Shown one piece after another: positions 28,428 through 38,272 of a DNA stretch of 44,168 nucleotides. The notes under the pieces were generated by a model. It saw only the letters and a program-made list of their open reading frames with translations. It did no database searches and was not told the origin of the DNA. How positions within the stretch are numbered: the first letter of the stretch is position 1; each line of letters begins with the position of its first letter. The position numbers and the translations under genes are program-made. Origin of the DNA: an uncultured Bacilli bacterium (GTDB lineage: Bacteria > Bacillota_I > Bacilli_A > RF39 > UBA660). The DNA lies in contig CANQQX010000008.1 of NCBI GenBank assembly GCA_947626115.1, positions 1 through 44,168 of the forward strand, read 5' to 3'.

Positions 28428-29849
28428 GTGATAAACATAAATAAAATTGTCGAAAAATTACAAAAAGAATTTCAAGATGTAGCAGATCTTAAAATAAAAG
28501 AAATGAAAGTCAGTACTTTTAAAAGTATTTATGTTGTTTATATTGAAACTATTTGTTCAAGTGATAAAATTAATGATTATATTTTAAAAGGACTTCATAA
28601 CTATCATAAAAGTAATGATTTAAATACTAATTTGCCGGGTGCTAATACGGTTAGAATAGAAATATATGATAAAATTGAATTTTATTTAACTAATGGTTTT
28701 GCCATTATTATCAGTGGTAATGAAGTAATTGCAATAGAGGTTAAAGGTGATTTATCAAGAAGTATTTCTAATTCGATAAGAGAGCCATCTTTATTTGGAC
28801 CAGAAGATTCTTTTAACGAAAACTATCAAACTAATTTAGGACTTATTAAAAGAAGAATTAAAAGTAATACCTTAAAAACAAAAGAAATTATTTTAGGCAG
28901 AAAAACAAAAACTAACGTTAGTATTAATTATTTAGATGATGTAGCTAATTTAGATTTAGTTAATGATATTATGGACAAATTAAATGGAATAGATGTTGAT
29001 GGTGTTATTGATGTTGGAACGATTATCAATTATTTAGAAGGTGAAAATAAAACAATATTTCCGACAATTAAAAGAACTGAACGACCAGACCTTGTTGTTA
29101 CATCTCTTTTAGAAGGTAAAATTGCTATTCTTACTGATACTTCTCCTTTTGCTTTAATTCTACCAACATTCTTGGTTGATTTTATAAATCCGGTTAGTGA
29201 TAACTATGAAAAAAGTATTAATGTTGGTTTTATTAAAATACTTAGAGAGTTATGTTTCTTATTTTCCATTATTGTTCCTGGTTTCTTTGTCGCTATTATG
29301 AATTATAATCAAGAAACTATTCCCTCTAGTTTACTAATTAATTTTAGTACCCAATCATCTGGTGTACCCTTTCCTTCTATTATTGAAGTAATAATGCTTC
29401 TAATTATTTGCGATATTTTAAGGGAAAGTGATTTACGGTTTCCATCTAGTTTTGGCTCCGCTATTTCTATTCTTGGCGCTTTAATTATTGGAGAAGCGGC
29501 AGTTAATGCGGGACTAGTTTCACCAATTGCTATAATTATTGCATCTTTCACATTTATCACTAGTTTAATCTTTAATGATTTAGAAATAAATAATGCTCTA
29601 AGATTTTATCGTTATCTATTCTTATTTTTTGCTGCCTTCTTTGGCCTTTATGGCATATTCTTAAGTTTAATGATTTTCTTAATTCATGTTATATCAATTC
29701 ATTCATTAAAATCACCATACTTTGCTCCAATTGCACCTTTTAACAAAGATTATTTTTATAAAACAATCCTTAAAAAACAAGATAAGAAAAATACCAAAAG
29801 AAGTCGCCTTACTACTAACAAAAATTTTACAAGGGGAAGATTTGAATGA
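28428..29849 (+). CDS. Spore germination protein GerA-type A subunit
   Basis: LEGKIAILTDTSPFALILPTFLVDF, TTIPSSLLI-like segment, GSAISILGALIIGEAAVNAGLVSP; GTG start with AGTAGG RBS. Confidence 0.93.
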   Translation: MININKIVEKLQKEFQDVADLKIKEMKVSTFKSIYVVYIETICSSDKINDYILKGLHNYHKSNDLNTNLPGANTVRIEIYDKIEFYLTNGFAIIISGNEVIAIEVKGDLSRSISNSIREPSLFGPEDSFNENYQTNLGLIKRRIKSNTLKTKEIILGRKTKTNVSINYLDDVANLDLVNDIMDKLNGIDVDGVIDVGTIINYLEGENKTIFPTIKRTERPDLVVTSLLEGKIAILTDTSPFALILPTFLVDFINPVSDNYEKSINVGFIKILRELCFLFSIIVPGFFVAIMNYNQETIPSSLLINFSTQSSGVPFPSIIEVIMLLIICDILRESDLRFPSSFGSAISILGALIIGEAAVNAGLVSPIAIIIASFTFITSLIFNDLEINNALRFYRYLFLFFAAFFGLYGIFLSLMIFLIHVISIHSLKSPYFAPIAPFNKDYFYKTILKKQDKKNTKRSRLTTNKNFTRGRFE

Positions 29850-30916
29850 AAAAGATAATTATTTTATTAATTGGCATATTCCTACTTTCTGGTTGTTATG
29901 ATAATGTGGAGTTAAATAATTTAGCGATTATCTCTGGTGTTGGTATTGATTATTATGATGATGAATATTATCTTACTTACGAAATACTTAATGATATTAA
30001 AACTGATGATAATACTACAATGAAAAGTTTTACCGCCGAAGGTCATGGTAAAACTATTAGCGAAGCCTTCACTGATGTTAATTATAAAGTGGGTAAGAAA
30101 CCTTACTTTGCTCATTTAAAAATAATTCTATTTAGTGAAAGTATTATTAAAGACAAACTAGATAAAATAAGTGATTATTTACTTAGAGATACTAATATTA
30201 GAGATGAATTTATGGCCATTGTTACTAAAGATGTATCACCTAAAGAAATACTTACCCATAATAGTGATAATCATCCTGTCGTAAGTGATTTAATAACCAA
30301 ATTAATTGAAAATGAACAATATAATAATAATTTAGCCATAACCGAAACTTTTCAAAATACCTTAGCTAAACTTTCTGGTAATAACTATGATATAGTTTTA
30401 AATTCAATAACTTTAAATAATGATGAAATAGCTTTAGATGATTTTTGTTTATTTAATGGTTATAAATTTAAAAGTTACTTAGATAAAAAAAATTCTCCTT
30501 TATATAATTTGCTTACTACAAATGTCTTTAGTTTAGGATTTAATAAAGAATATGAAGAAGGTACTGTAAACATAACTATAACTGGCTCTAGTACTGATAT
30601 AGAAGTTACTAAAGATAAGATTAAAATAAATGCAAAACTAGAAGGTAGAATCTTAGAAAACAATGCTGATTTTAATTTAAAAGATGAAAAAACTTACCAA
30701 AAATTAAATAAAGATTTTGATGAAGTTATTACTAAAGATATAACTAATTTTATTAAAATATTACAAAAAGAAAAAAGTGATATTTTAGGATTATCAGATA
30801 TTTATTATAAAGAAATGAGAAAAGAAAATCATAATTTATGGCTTAATGCCGATATAAAAGTAGATGTTGATTTAAAAATAAATACTAAAGGATTTATCTT
30901 TGAGGTGGAAGAATGA
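29846..30916 (+). CDS. Ger(x)C-type germination lipoprotein
   Basis: Lipobox LLSGC; YDNVELNNLAIISGVGIDY; ATGA overlap with upstream gene. Confidence 0.93.
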   Translation: MKKIIILLIGIFLLSGCYDNVELNNLAIISGVGIDYYDDEYYLTYEILNDIKTDDNTTMKSFTAEGHGKTISEAFTDVNYKVGKKPYFAHLKIILFSESIIKDKLDKISDYLLRDTNIRDEFMAIVTKDVSPKEILTHNSDNHPVVSDLITKLIENEQYNNNLAITETFQNTLAKLSGNNYDIVLNSITLNNDEIALDDFCLFNGYKFKSYLDKKNSPLYNLLTTNVFSLGFNKEYEEGTVNITITGSSTDIEVTKDKIKINAKLEGRILENNADFNLKDEKTYQKLNKDFDEVITKDITNFIKILQKEKSDILGLSDIYYKEMRKENHNLWLNADIKVDVDLKINTKGFIFEVEE

Positions 30917-31947
30917 AAAATAAATTAACTTATTTTATAGCAAGATCATCAATGTTTGGCATTGGCTTCTTTCTAATATTTAAAAATACTGGTAAAGATG
31001 CCTGGCTATCAATTATTTTAGGTACTCTTCTTGGGATAATGGTATTATTTATTTATAAATATATTAAAGAATATTTTAAAAATAATAATATAAGAGATAT
31101 TTTAAATAAAACTATTTTAGGTAAATTTTATTTAGGTATATTCTTACTCTTCTATATCTACTTAATAACAGTTATTTTAGTATTACTCCCAATGTTTGTT
31201 AAATCATTTTATTTACTTTATACCCCGAAAATATTAATTGTTATACCATTTTTATTTATTGCTATTTATGTAGCATTTAAAGATAAAAAAGTCTTAGAAA
31301 ATTTAAGTAATTTATTATTTGTCTTATGTATTGCTAGTGTATTTTTATATAGTTTTCTTTTATTTAAATATGTAGATATTAGTAATTTATATCCAATACT
31401 TTCTACTAAAACTATGAATATTTTAAAATCATCTTTTATCTATGCATCAATTACTAGTATACCCCAAATAATAACAATTAATTTTCATGGTAATACTTTT
31501 AAAGATGATTTAAAAGAATATATTTTTGCCTCATTTATTAACTTATTAATTATTACTCTAATAATATTAACTTTAGGTGAACCTTTAATTAAAATATATA
31601 GTTTTCCTGAATATGCTGTATTTAAACAAATCAAAATAATGGACTTTATAGAAAATATTGAAAATATTTCAACATTTATTTGGTACTTTGATATGTTTAT
31701 TACTCTATCAGCTTTAACTACTAATGTTAAAAATATCTTGCCATATAAATATAATAAAGTTTATTTCTTTGGTATTATTGGTTTAGTAATTTATCTATCT
31801 TGTTATATTATCTCTAATAATTATCGTTATATTATAACTGTCTTTTATTACTATCCAGTTATCTTGTTTATTTTCTTTATTATATTTGTTACTCTTCTTA
31901 TATATTTAAAATATTCAAATAAATTAAAAGAAAAAAATAAAGAGTAA
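30913..31947 (+). CDS. GerB-type endospore germination permease
   Basis: Polytopic, third gene of ger operon, 4-bp overlap. Confidence 0.87.
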   Translation: MKNKLTYFIARSSMFGIGFFLIFKNTGKDAWLSIILGTLLGIMVLFIYKYIKEYFKNNNIRDILNKTILGKFYLGIFLLFYIYLITVILVLLPMFVKSFYLLYTPKILIVIPFLFIAIYVAFKDKKVLENLSNLLFVLCIASVFLYSFLLFKYVDISNLYPILSTKTMNILKSSFIYASITSIPQIITINFHGNTFKDDLKEYIFASFINLLIITLIILTLGEPLIKIYSFPEYAVFKQIKIMDFIENIENISTFIWYFDMFITLSALTTNVKNILPYKYNKVYFFGIIGLVIYLSCYIISNNYRYIITVFYYYPVILFIFFIIFVTLLIYLKYSNKLKEKNKE

Positions 31948-31959
31948 CAATTACTCTTT
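31939..31959. terminator. Bidirectional terminator spanning both stop codons
   Basis: AAAGAGTAA-CAA-TTACTCTTT. Confidence 0.65.
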
Positions 31960-32314
31960 AAATCCATTTACTGATATATAATTTTCTCGTTGTATATTCT
32001 TCATAATTAGTAAATATTTTGATAATAGCATCAACTATATTTCTAATAATATTATTATCTTTTTTAATTCTTACCGTAAGTATTTCTTTTTGCAAAGTAT
32101 TTCTAAATAAATAATCTTTAATATAGTTACTTAGAACTCGATCTAATTCTTGAATACGATTTATCTCTTCTATATCACTCGGATTAATAGCAAATATATA
32201 ATTTTTATAAATGCTAATTAATTTATCACTGATTAAATCTGAATCAGCAAAATCAAAATTAACTATATTATAATAATTAGGACAGTATTTTAATATTTCT
32301 TCACTACTCTTCAT
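31958..32314 (-). CDS. Hypothetical protein (118 aa)
   Basis: ORF with upstream ncRNA/leader; no family recognised. Confidence 0.55.
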   Translation of the reverse strand: MKSSEEILKYCPNYYNIVNFDFADSDLISDKLISIYKNYIFAINPSDIEEINRIQELDRVLSNYIKDYLFRNTLQKEILTVRIKKDNNIIRNIVDAIIKIFTNYEEYTTRKLYISKWI

Positions 32315-32412
32315 ATTTTCCTACTCTCTCTATTAACTAAATCATACTACAATATATTTTCTTGGTCAATAAAAAATACGAAATTTTCACAAAAAATTAG
32401 CGACAAAAAAAT

Positions 32413-32733
32413 ACAAAAAAATAATCACTCTGATAAAATGATTATTTCTAGTTTAAATAACTCATCGCATCGTTTAAAATTACTCTCCATAATTTTAAAC
32501 ATTAACTAAATATTATCAGTACTTAGTGCGAATCGCTTATCTTTAGAGTTTTCTTTCTCATCAAACAATTGTCTTTACTTAGCGCAGATAAGGTCTTTTA
32601 AACTTATTTTGCTAAGAATGCATCTTTCACACATATTAACATTATTATAAAATAATAACTACTAAATATGGCTACTAAACATATTCTTTCTACTAAGTAA
32701 TTTAATTATAGTTTAAATCAAATATTTTGTCAA
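32413..32733 (-). ncRNA. Unidentified ~270-nt structured RNA, or leader of 31958-32314
   Basis: Perfect TTGACA (32728-32733) N17 TATAAT (32705-32710) on minus strand; hairpin 32472-32482/32490-32500; terminator 32419-32427/32439-32447 plus T7. Confidence 0.7.
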
Positions 32734-32754
32734 TATAAGGAAGATGATTTTCTA

Positions 32755-32872
32755 TTGATATTTTATTTATAATTGATTATACTTAAGTTATAGGAAGCGT
32801 GAATTTCACGTCACCTAGAAAAATTCTATAATGGCGTTATCCTTGTATTACTACTTGGACGACGCCTCTTTC
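32755..32872 (+). ncRNA. Candidate antisense RNA (type I antitoxin)
   Basis: TTGATA 32755-32760, N17, TATACT 32778-32783; hairpin 32833-32842/32857-32866 then TCTTT; overlaps 3' end of the small ORF. Confidence 0.55.
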
Positions 32873-32947
32873 AATTAAAGTATATAAAATATACAATAAC
32901 GTCAAGATAATTACTAACAATACTTTCACAAGATTTCTTGCTTTCAC
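32837..32947 (-). CDS. Candidate type I toxin peptide, 36 aa (MKARNLVKVLLVIILTLLYILYTLIERGVVQVVIQG)
   Basis: GTG start with strong GGAGGTGA RBS; single TM; promoter TAGACA-N16-TATAAT (33054-33059/33032-33037); the longer 75-aa track ORF extends upstream of the RBS. Confidence 0.6.
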   Translation of the reverse strand: MKARNLVKVLLVIILTLLYILYTLIERGVVQVVIQG

Positions 32948-33105
32948 CAGCCTCACCTCCATCTTTTGAAGTAAACCCCCTGAGATTTTAGATTTTTGGT
33001 GACGTCTATAACACAACTTCCATAAGCATCTATTATATATAGATCTTTTTATTTGTCTACACATTCGACAAAACTTCTAAAAATTAGACAAAAATAAAAG
33101 AGCAA

Positions 33106-33666
33106 TTAAGCTCTTCCTGCATATTTACCATCACTAGTTGTAACTAATATTTTTTCTCCTTCATTAATAAATAAAGGCACTTTTATAACTTTACCAGTTT
33201 CAATAGTAGCATCTTTTTGCGCATTAGTAGCGGTATTACCTTTTACTGCTGGTGTTGTTTCCGTAACTGTATATTCGATTTTTTCTGGAAGTGTTATACC
33301 AATAATTTCACCTTCATAAAAATCAATTGAAATATCAATGCCTTCTTTAATAAATGAAACATCGTCTCCTAAAAGTTTTTTTGGTACTTCAATTTGTTCA
33401 TAAGTTTCATTATTCATAAATATTAGATTATCACCACTAGCATATAAATATTGAACACTAGTCTTATCAACATGAGCTTTAGTTATTTTAATATTAGTAT
33501 TAAATGTTTGTTCAACAATTGATCCAGTTCTTAAATTTTTTAATTTAATTCTAACAAATGCTGGGCCTTTACCAGGTTTAACATGTTGGAATTCTTGAAT
33601 TAAACATAGATTACCATCAATAACGACAGTCATCCCATTTTTAATATCATTTATATTAATATTCAT
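33106..33666 (-). CDS. efp: Elongation factor P
   Basis: QEFQHVKPGKGPAFVRIKLKNLRTGS; YTVTETTPAVKGNTATNAQKDATIETG. Confidence 0.96.
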   Translation of the reverse strand: MNININDIKNGMTVVIDGNLCLIQEFQHVKPGKGPAFVRIKLKNLRTGSIVEQTFNTNIKITKAHVDKTSVQYLYASGDNLIFMNNETYEQIEVPKKLLGDDVSFIKEGIDISIDFYEGEIIGITLPEKIEYTVTETTPAVKGNTATNAQKDATIETGKVIKVPLFINEGEKILVTTSDGKYAGRA

Positions 33667-33688
33667 TAGAGTTTACTCCTTTCTTAAA

Positions 33689-33853
33689 CTATTTTGCTTC
33701 TTTTACTGCAACACTTTTACGACATTTAGGGCAATATTTTTTAACTTCTAAACGTTCAGGATTATTTTTCTTGTTTTTACTTGTTGGACGTAATTCAGTT
33801 CCACAAACAGTACATTTCATTTTAACAAAACTACGATTTTCATTTTTAGCCAT
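33689..33853 (-). CDS. rpmG: 50S ribosomal protein L33 (absent from supplied ORF track)
   Basis: MAKNENRSFVKMKCTVCGTELRPTSKNKKNNPERLEVKKYCPKCRKSVAVKEAK. Confidence 0.93.
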   Translation of the reverse strand: MAKNENRSFVKMKCTVCGTELRPTSKNKKNNPERLEVKKYCPKCRKSVAVKEAK

Positions 33854-33897
33854 ATAAAATCCTCCTCACTTAATTACCACCCTATTATATCAAACTT

Positions 33898-35847
33898 TTA
33901 CTTATTTTCAAATAGAAAGTTAGTAATACCTTGCGAAATATAACGAGTAATATACACTTTACTATAATTATATTCTCTTGCCACATAAATATTTGGCGCC
34001 ATTACAACTAAACTATACTCGGGATTATCATATGGTGCAAAACCAACAAAGGCAATTGAAGTAGTTTTAGTATCCATTACTCCATCATTATTGGTATCAA
34101 TAAATGTTTCACTTGTACCAGTCTTTCCAGCCGGATTATATTTACTTAAAATGTAGTTTCTTGCGGTACCCGAAGTCGTTGCTAAATGCATTGCTTCTTT
34201 TAATCTTGCTAAATATTTATTATCTAAACTAACTCTATTAGTAACCGGATATTCATTTTTTAAAACAACACTATCATTATTTTTAATTTCTTTCATTAGT
34301 TGCGGTTTATGTTTTTCACCCATATTGGCAACAGTACTTACATATTGAAATAGTTCTACGGGTGTATAAGTATCATATTGGCCAATACTTAGATTAAGTA
34401 GTAAATCAGCCGAAGTTAAGCTACCAGTTATACCTGGTTTTTCATTTGGTAAATCAATTTTAGTTAGCATACCTAAACCATACTCTCTAAATGTACTTCT
34501 AAATTTTTCAAAATCCGCTGGTGTCGTATTTAATTTCATATTATATTTATAGACATTATTAGTAAGACCAATGGCTATTTTAAATTGATAATAATTACTA
34601 CTTTTCGCAATAGCAGTTAAATCATTAACATTACCTAAACTTTTATAACTACATTTAATTGGTACTTGATATAATTTAATACAACTATCTTTAACAGTAC
34701 TTCCTATATCGATAACATTATATTTATAACCAGTGCTAATGGTAGCCATTTTGACAACTGATCCTACTGTATAAGAATTAGTAATTAAATTAGTGCTGGC
34801 GTTTTCAAATTTAGCAGTTTTGAGATCAATTAATTTTTGCCCAGCAAAAGCAATTATCTCACCTGTTTTAGGTTTACCAACAATACTATAACTTTCGGAA
34901 AAATAATTAGTATTGGCTCTTTTTTTAGCATTCAAAATATTTTCTTTCAATAATTCTTCTAATTTTATTTGGACATCAATATCAATTGATAATACTAAAT
35001 CATTACCATTTTTACCTTCTTTAATTAATTTTAAAGTATTATCACTATTTACTTCATATAAATCTTTTTCACCTTTTAAATAATCTTCATAATAACTCTC
35101 TAAATAAGAAAGTCCTACTGTATCATTAAGTTCATAACCTTTTTTTAAATATTCATCCTTTTTTTCTTCGGGAATACTACCAATTTTACCAAAAATATCT
35201 TTAAGCACATCGCCATAATTGTAAATTCTCTCCCAAGTAAGACCTGTTGTGATACCTTTAATATTACTATCAACAATCATACTATATTCTTCGTTAGTTA
35301 AATTACTAGCTATCTCTTTTTTCTCATAAGAATAACCTTTATTCATTAAACTATAAATAGTAGCTATTTCTTTTTCTTCTTCACTAAATTTACTTAATAA
35401 ATCATCAGTTATTCTTTCACTCTTTAATTTTTTTAAATCTTTACTAGTTAACTTTCTTTCCTTAAATAATTGATACTCATCATCTGTTATTAAATCATCA
35501 CCATTATTATGCGTTATAAGATAATAATTTTTTAAACTATTATCATCTATTTCGACATTTAAAATATTAGCTAAACTTTTAGCTATATCTAATTCATCTT
35601 CAGTTTTAATTCCTTTTAATTTCGTATAAAAAACTGTTTTAATACCTTTATTATCCACTAAAACTTTACCATTACGATCAATAATTCTACCTCTTGGCGC
35701 ACTACCACCAGTTACATAATTACTAGTTTTTTGTTTTAATAAATTTACATATTTATCGTGACCATTAATATTTAAATAAAATACTCTTCCTAAAAAAAGA
35801 GTAAATATAATAATAATTAATACATACTTCTTCATTAAATCCACCAT
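33898..35847 (-). CDS. Penicillin-binding protein 2-like transpeptidase
   Basis: APRGRIIDRNGKVL; SVVK, SSN and KTGTSE motifs. Confidence 0.92.
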   Translation of the reverse strand: MVDLMKKYVLIIIIFTLFLGRVFYLNINGHDKYVNLLKQKTSNYVTGGSAPRGRIIDRNGKVLVDNKGIKTVFYTKLKGIKTEDELDIAKSLANILNVEIDDNSLKNYYLITHNNGDDLITDDEYQLFKERKLTSKDLKKLKSERITDDLLSKFSEEEKEIATIYSLMNKGYSYEKKEIASNLTNEEYSMIVDSNIKGITTGLTWERIYNYGDVLKDIFGKIGSIPEEKKDEYLKKGYELNDTVGLSYLESYYEDYLKGEKDLYEVNSDNTLKLIKEGKNGNDLVLSIDIDVQIKLEELLKENILNAKKRANTNYFSESYSIVGKPKTGEIIAFAGQKLIDLKTAKFENASTNLITNSYTVGSVVKMATISTGYKYNVIDIGSTVKDSCIKLYQVPIKCSYKSLGNVNDLTAIAKSSNYYQFKIAIGLTNNVYKYNMKLNTTPADFEKFRSTFREYGLGMLTKIDLPNEKPGITGSLTSADLLLNLSIGQYDTYTPVELFQYVSTVANMGEKHKPQLMKEIKNNDSVVLKNEYPVTNRVSLDNKYLARLKEAMHLATTSGTARNYILSKYNPAGKTGTSETFIDTNNDGVMDTKTTSIAFVGFAPYDNPEYSLVVMAPNIYVAREYNYSKVYITRYISQGITNFLFENK

Positions 35848-35919
35848 TATTAGTATGGTAATATCTATTAAGAGTATTCAAATTTAAAATTTAACATAAA
35901 ATATATTAGGTGGTATATT

Positions 35920-36180
35920 ATGTTTAATATAATAGAGCGATATATAAATAATATGAGTGTGGATGATATTAGAAATTTTGCTACATCAAAAGATATTAAT
36001 CTATCTGATGATGAATTAACATTTACTTATAATTTTGTGAAAAAAAACTATCGTGACTTTTTAAAAAATCCGAAAGTTTTTGACATAAGAAGATATAAAA
36101 ACAATTATAGTGAAGAAAATTTTAACAAAATAAGCAAAGTATGGAATGAATATTATAATAGATATTCTTCTTACTTATAA
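35920..36180 (+). CDS. DUF2624/YqfT-like small protein
   Basis: Small ORF next to nfo as in B. subtilis yqfS-yqfT (but convergent here). Confidence 0.5.
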   Translation: MFNIIERYINNMSVDDIRNFATSKDINLSDDELTFTYNFVKKNYRDFLKNPKVFDIRRYKNNYSEENFNKISKVWNEYYNRYSSYL

Positions 36181-37073
36181 AAATCTCTAATATCTTTAAG
36201 TAGATTTTCGTTAAAAGTGCCCTTTTTTAACATTTCTATTTCAAACTTATAAGGTGGATAAACTAATTCTTTTTCCCCATCTTTTATTGATACATAAGGT
36301 GTTTCTAATATTTTAGGAACATCTTTTAATTTTTCATTATTAACAATATTTAAAATTGTAGCAAAACCTAGAGTACCAAAGCCAATATTTTCATGACGAT
36401 CTTTATGCGAGTTAATTGGATTTTTACTATCATTAACATGGATACATTTTATTTTATCTATCCCAATTAATTTATCAAATTCATCTAAAAATTCGGTAAA
36501 TTTATTCATATCATAACCAGCATCATTTAAGTGACAAGTATCAAGACATACCCCAATATTAGATGATTCAACTCCATCAATAATAGATTTTATTTCTTCT
36601 AAAGACCTTCCACATTCACTACCCTTACCAGCCATTGTTTCTAATAAAATCATACATTTATCATCATCTTTGACAATATAGTTTAGGGCTTCAACTATAT
36701 TGGCAATACCAATTTCAGCTGGAAGACCAACACTACTACCAGGATGAAGAACAATATACTTAATACCTAATGTTTCACATCTTGCAATTTCAGCTTTTAA
36801 AAAACTAATCGAGAAATTCCAAGCATCTAATTTTGTTTTATTAGCAAGATTAATTATATATGGAGCATGACAAATAACATTATCTATACTAATATTATTT
36901 TCTGCCATTATTTTTTTGGCTTCATTTAAATAATCTAAATTAATTTCTGATCTAAAAGTATTTTGGGGGGCTCCAGTATATAACATAAAAGCATTAGCAC
37001 CATAACTAAGAGCCTCTTTTAGAGAGCCTAAAATTTGTTCTTTATCAAAATGTACATGACTACCGATAATCAT
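36171..37073 (-). CDS. nfo: Endonuclease IV
   Basis: MIIGSHVHF, GAPQNTFR, VLHPGSSVG, CLDTCHLNDAGYD, HVNDSKNPINSHKDRHENIGFG. Confidence 0.95.
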   Translation of the reverse strand: MIIGSHVHFDKEQILGSLKEALSYGANAFMLYTGAPQNTFRSEINLDYLNEAKKIMAENNISIDNVICHAPYIINLANKTKLDAWNFSISFLKAEIARCETLGIKYIVLHPGSSVGLPAEIGIANIVEALNYIVKDDDKCMILLETMAGKGSECGRSLEEIKSIIDGVESSNIGVCLDTCHLNDAGYDMNKFTEFLDEFDKLIGIDKIKCIHVNDSKNPINSHKDRHENIGFGTLGFATILNIVNNEKLKDVPKILETPYVSIKDGEKELVYPPYKFEIEMLKKGTFNENLLKDIRDFYK

Positions 37074-37128
37074 TTTACTACCACTTCCAAAATAATTATC
37101 TCAAATATGATATTTTAATTCAAGAAAA

Positions 37129-37146
37129 AACTAGGTTTCCCTAGTT
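37129..37146 (-). terminator. Intrinsic terminator after prepilin genes
   Basis: AACTAGG/CCTAGTT then TTTTTTC on minus strand, includes stop codon. Confidence 0.75.
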
Positions 37147-37632
37147 ACATGAGCAACTTTCATAAGATTCATTCCATACATCATTATCTATGTCACCATT
37201 TTTATCATAATTAGTATGGTTTAACCCCACAAATCTAAATTCATCATTTTTCTTAAAATACAAAGTATATTTAGGCTTTTTGCTGTTTGTTAAATCAATG
37301 TCGATATGTCCTTTAAATGTTTCTTTATCATCATCATCTAAATCATAATATCCTAAGTCAATTAATGACTCTATTGTAAAACACATTTTCTTAGTTTCTT
37401 TATTATAACAACTCTTAGTACCTGTACTATCTAAATTAAGATTTCCTAAATCATATGTTTCTTTAGCGGTTTTAGCACTTTTTACGGCATTAGTAGCTTC
37501 TAAACGAAAGGCTGCTTCTCTAGTTTCTGTACCTAAAGGTAACATTGAGCTAGTAGCAAGAACTGTTACAATTGCGAGTACTACAATAACTGCTAATAAT
37601 TCAATTAAAGTAAAACCTTTTTGATTATTCAT
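37141..37632 (-). CDS. Type IV pilin-like (prepilin) protein
   Basis: NNQKGFTLIELLAVIVVLAIVTVLAT. Confidence 0.9.
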   Translation of the reverse strand: MNNQKGFTLIELLAVIVVLAIVTVLATSSMLPLGTETREAAFRLEATNAVKSAKTAKETYDLGNLNLDSTGTKSCYNKETKKMCFTIESLIDLGYYDLDDDDKETFKGHIDIDLTNSKKPKYTLYFKKNDEFRFVGLNHTNYDKNGDIDNDVWNESYESCSCN

Positions 37633-37641
37633 AGTAAACTC

Positions 37642-38172
37642 CTAAGCACTTACATCTGATGCACTACATTCAAAATAAGAACTATCTTTATCGCCACTTT
37701 TATACTCTTCTACAGCTTCATCATCTTTAGCTACTTTGCCTTCTTTTTCAACAAAGTATTTATCATTATGCATTATAACTTTATATTTATAATTACTACT
37801 TGCACTATCCTTTTTTGTTATAATAACTTTTCCTTCATACTCAGCAGGACTACCTTCAAAAAAATCCATGTCTTTAACATATAAACCTTCTTCTGCCATT
37901 CTTTTTAAAGAAATACAGGTTTTAGTTTCACTATTTTGATAATCTTTTCCTGCTTCACCACTTTCAAAAAAGCCATTTGAAATTAAAGCCATAATATTAC
38001 TTGCAGAATCTCTTGCCGCATTAGCTTCATCTACAAATGCTGTCTTTATAGTTACATTCATAAGTGGTAAAAAAGTAGTAGTAGCAAGAACTGTTACAAT
38101 TGCGAGTACCACGATTACTGCTAATAATTCAATTAAAGTAAAACCTTTTTTATTTTTCCAAGCTTTCATCAA
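37642..38172 (-). CDS. Type IV pilin-like (prepilin) protein
   Basis: NKKGFTLIELLAVIVVLAIVTVLAT. Confidence 0.9.
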   Translation of the reverse strand: MMKAWKNKKGFTLIELLAVIVVLAIVTVLATTTFLPLMNVTIKTAFVDEANAARDSASNIMALISNGFFESGEAGKDYQNSETKTCISLKRMAEEGLYVKDMDFFEGSPAEYEGKVIITKKDSASSNYKYKVIMHNDKYFVEKEGKVAKDDEAVEEYKSGDKDSSYFECSASDVSA

Positions 38173-38272
38173 AGCCCACCTCTATCCTTAAAATAATCTT
38201 ACAATATAAATTATTTCTTGTCAATTATAAGACCTTTTATTATACAAAATTTTTACTATATAAAAGGTAATT

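Noticed and set aside
32420-32487. 21-aa ORF MESNFKRCDELFKLEIIILSE inside the 270-nt RNA
   Set aside because: No RBS, start codon buried in a perfect hairpin, and it runs into the terminator.
32837-33064. 75-aa version of the small membrane peptide
   Set aside because: The upstream part covers the promoter, 5'UTR and strong RBS; the GTG start at 32947 after GGAGGTGA is better supported.
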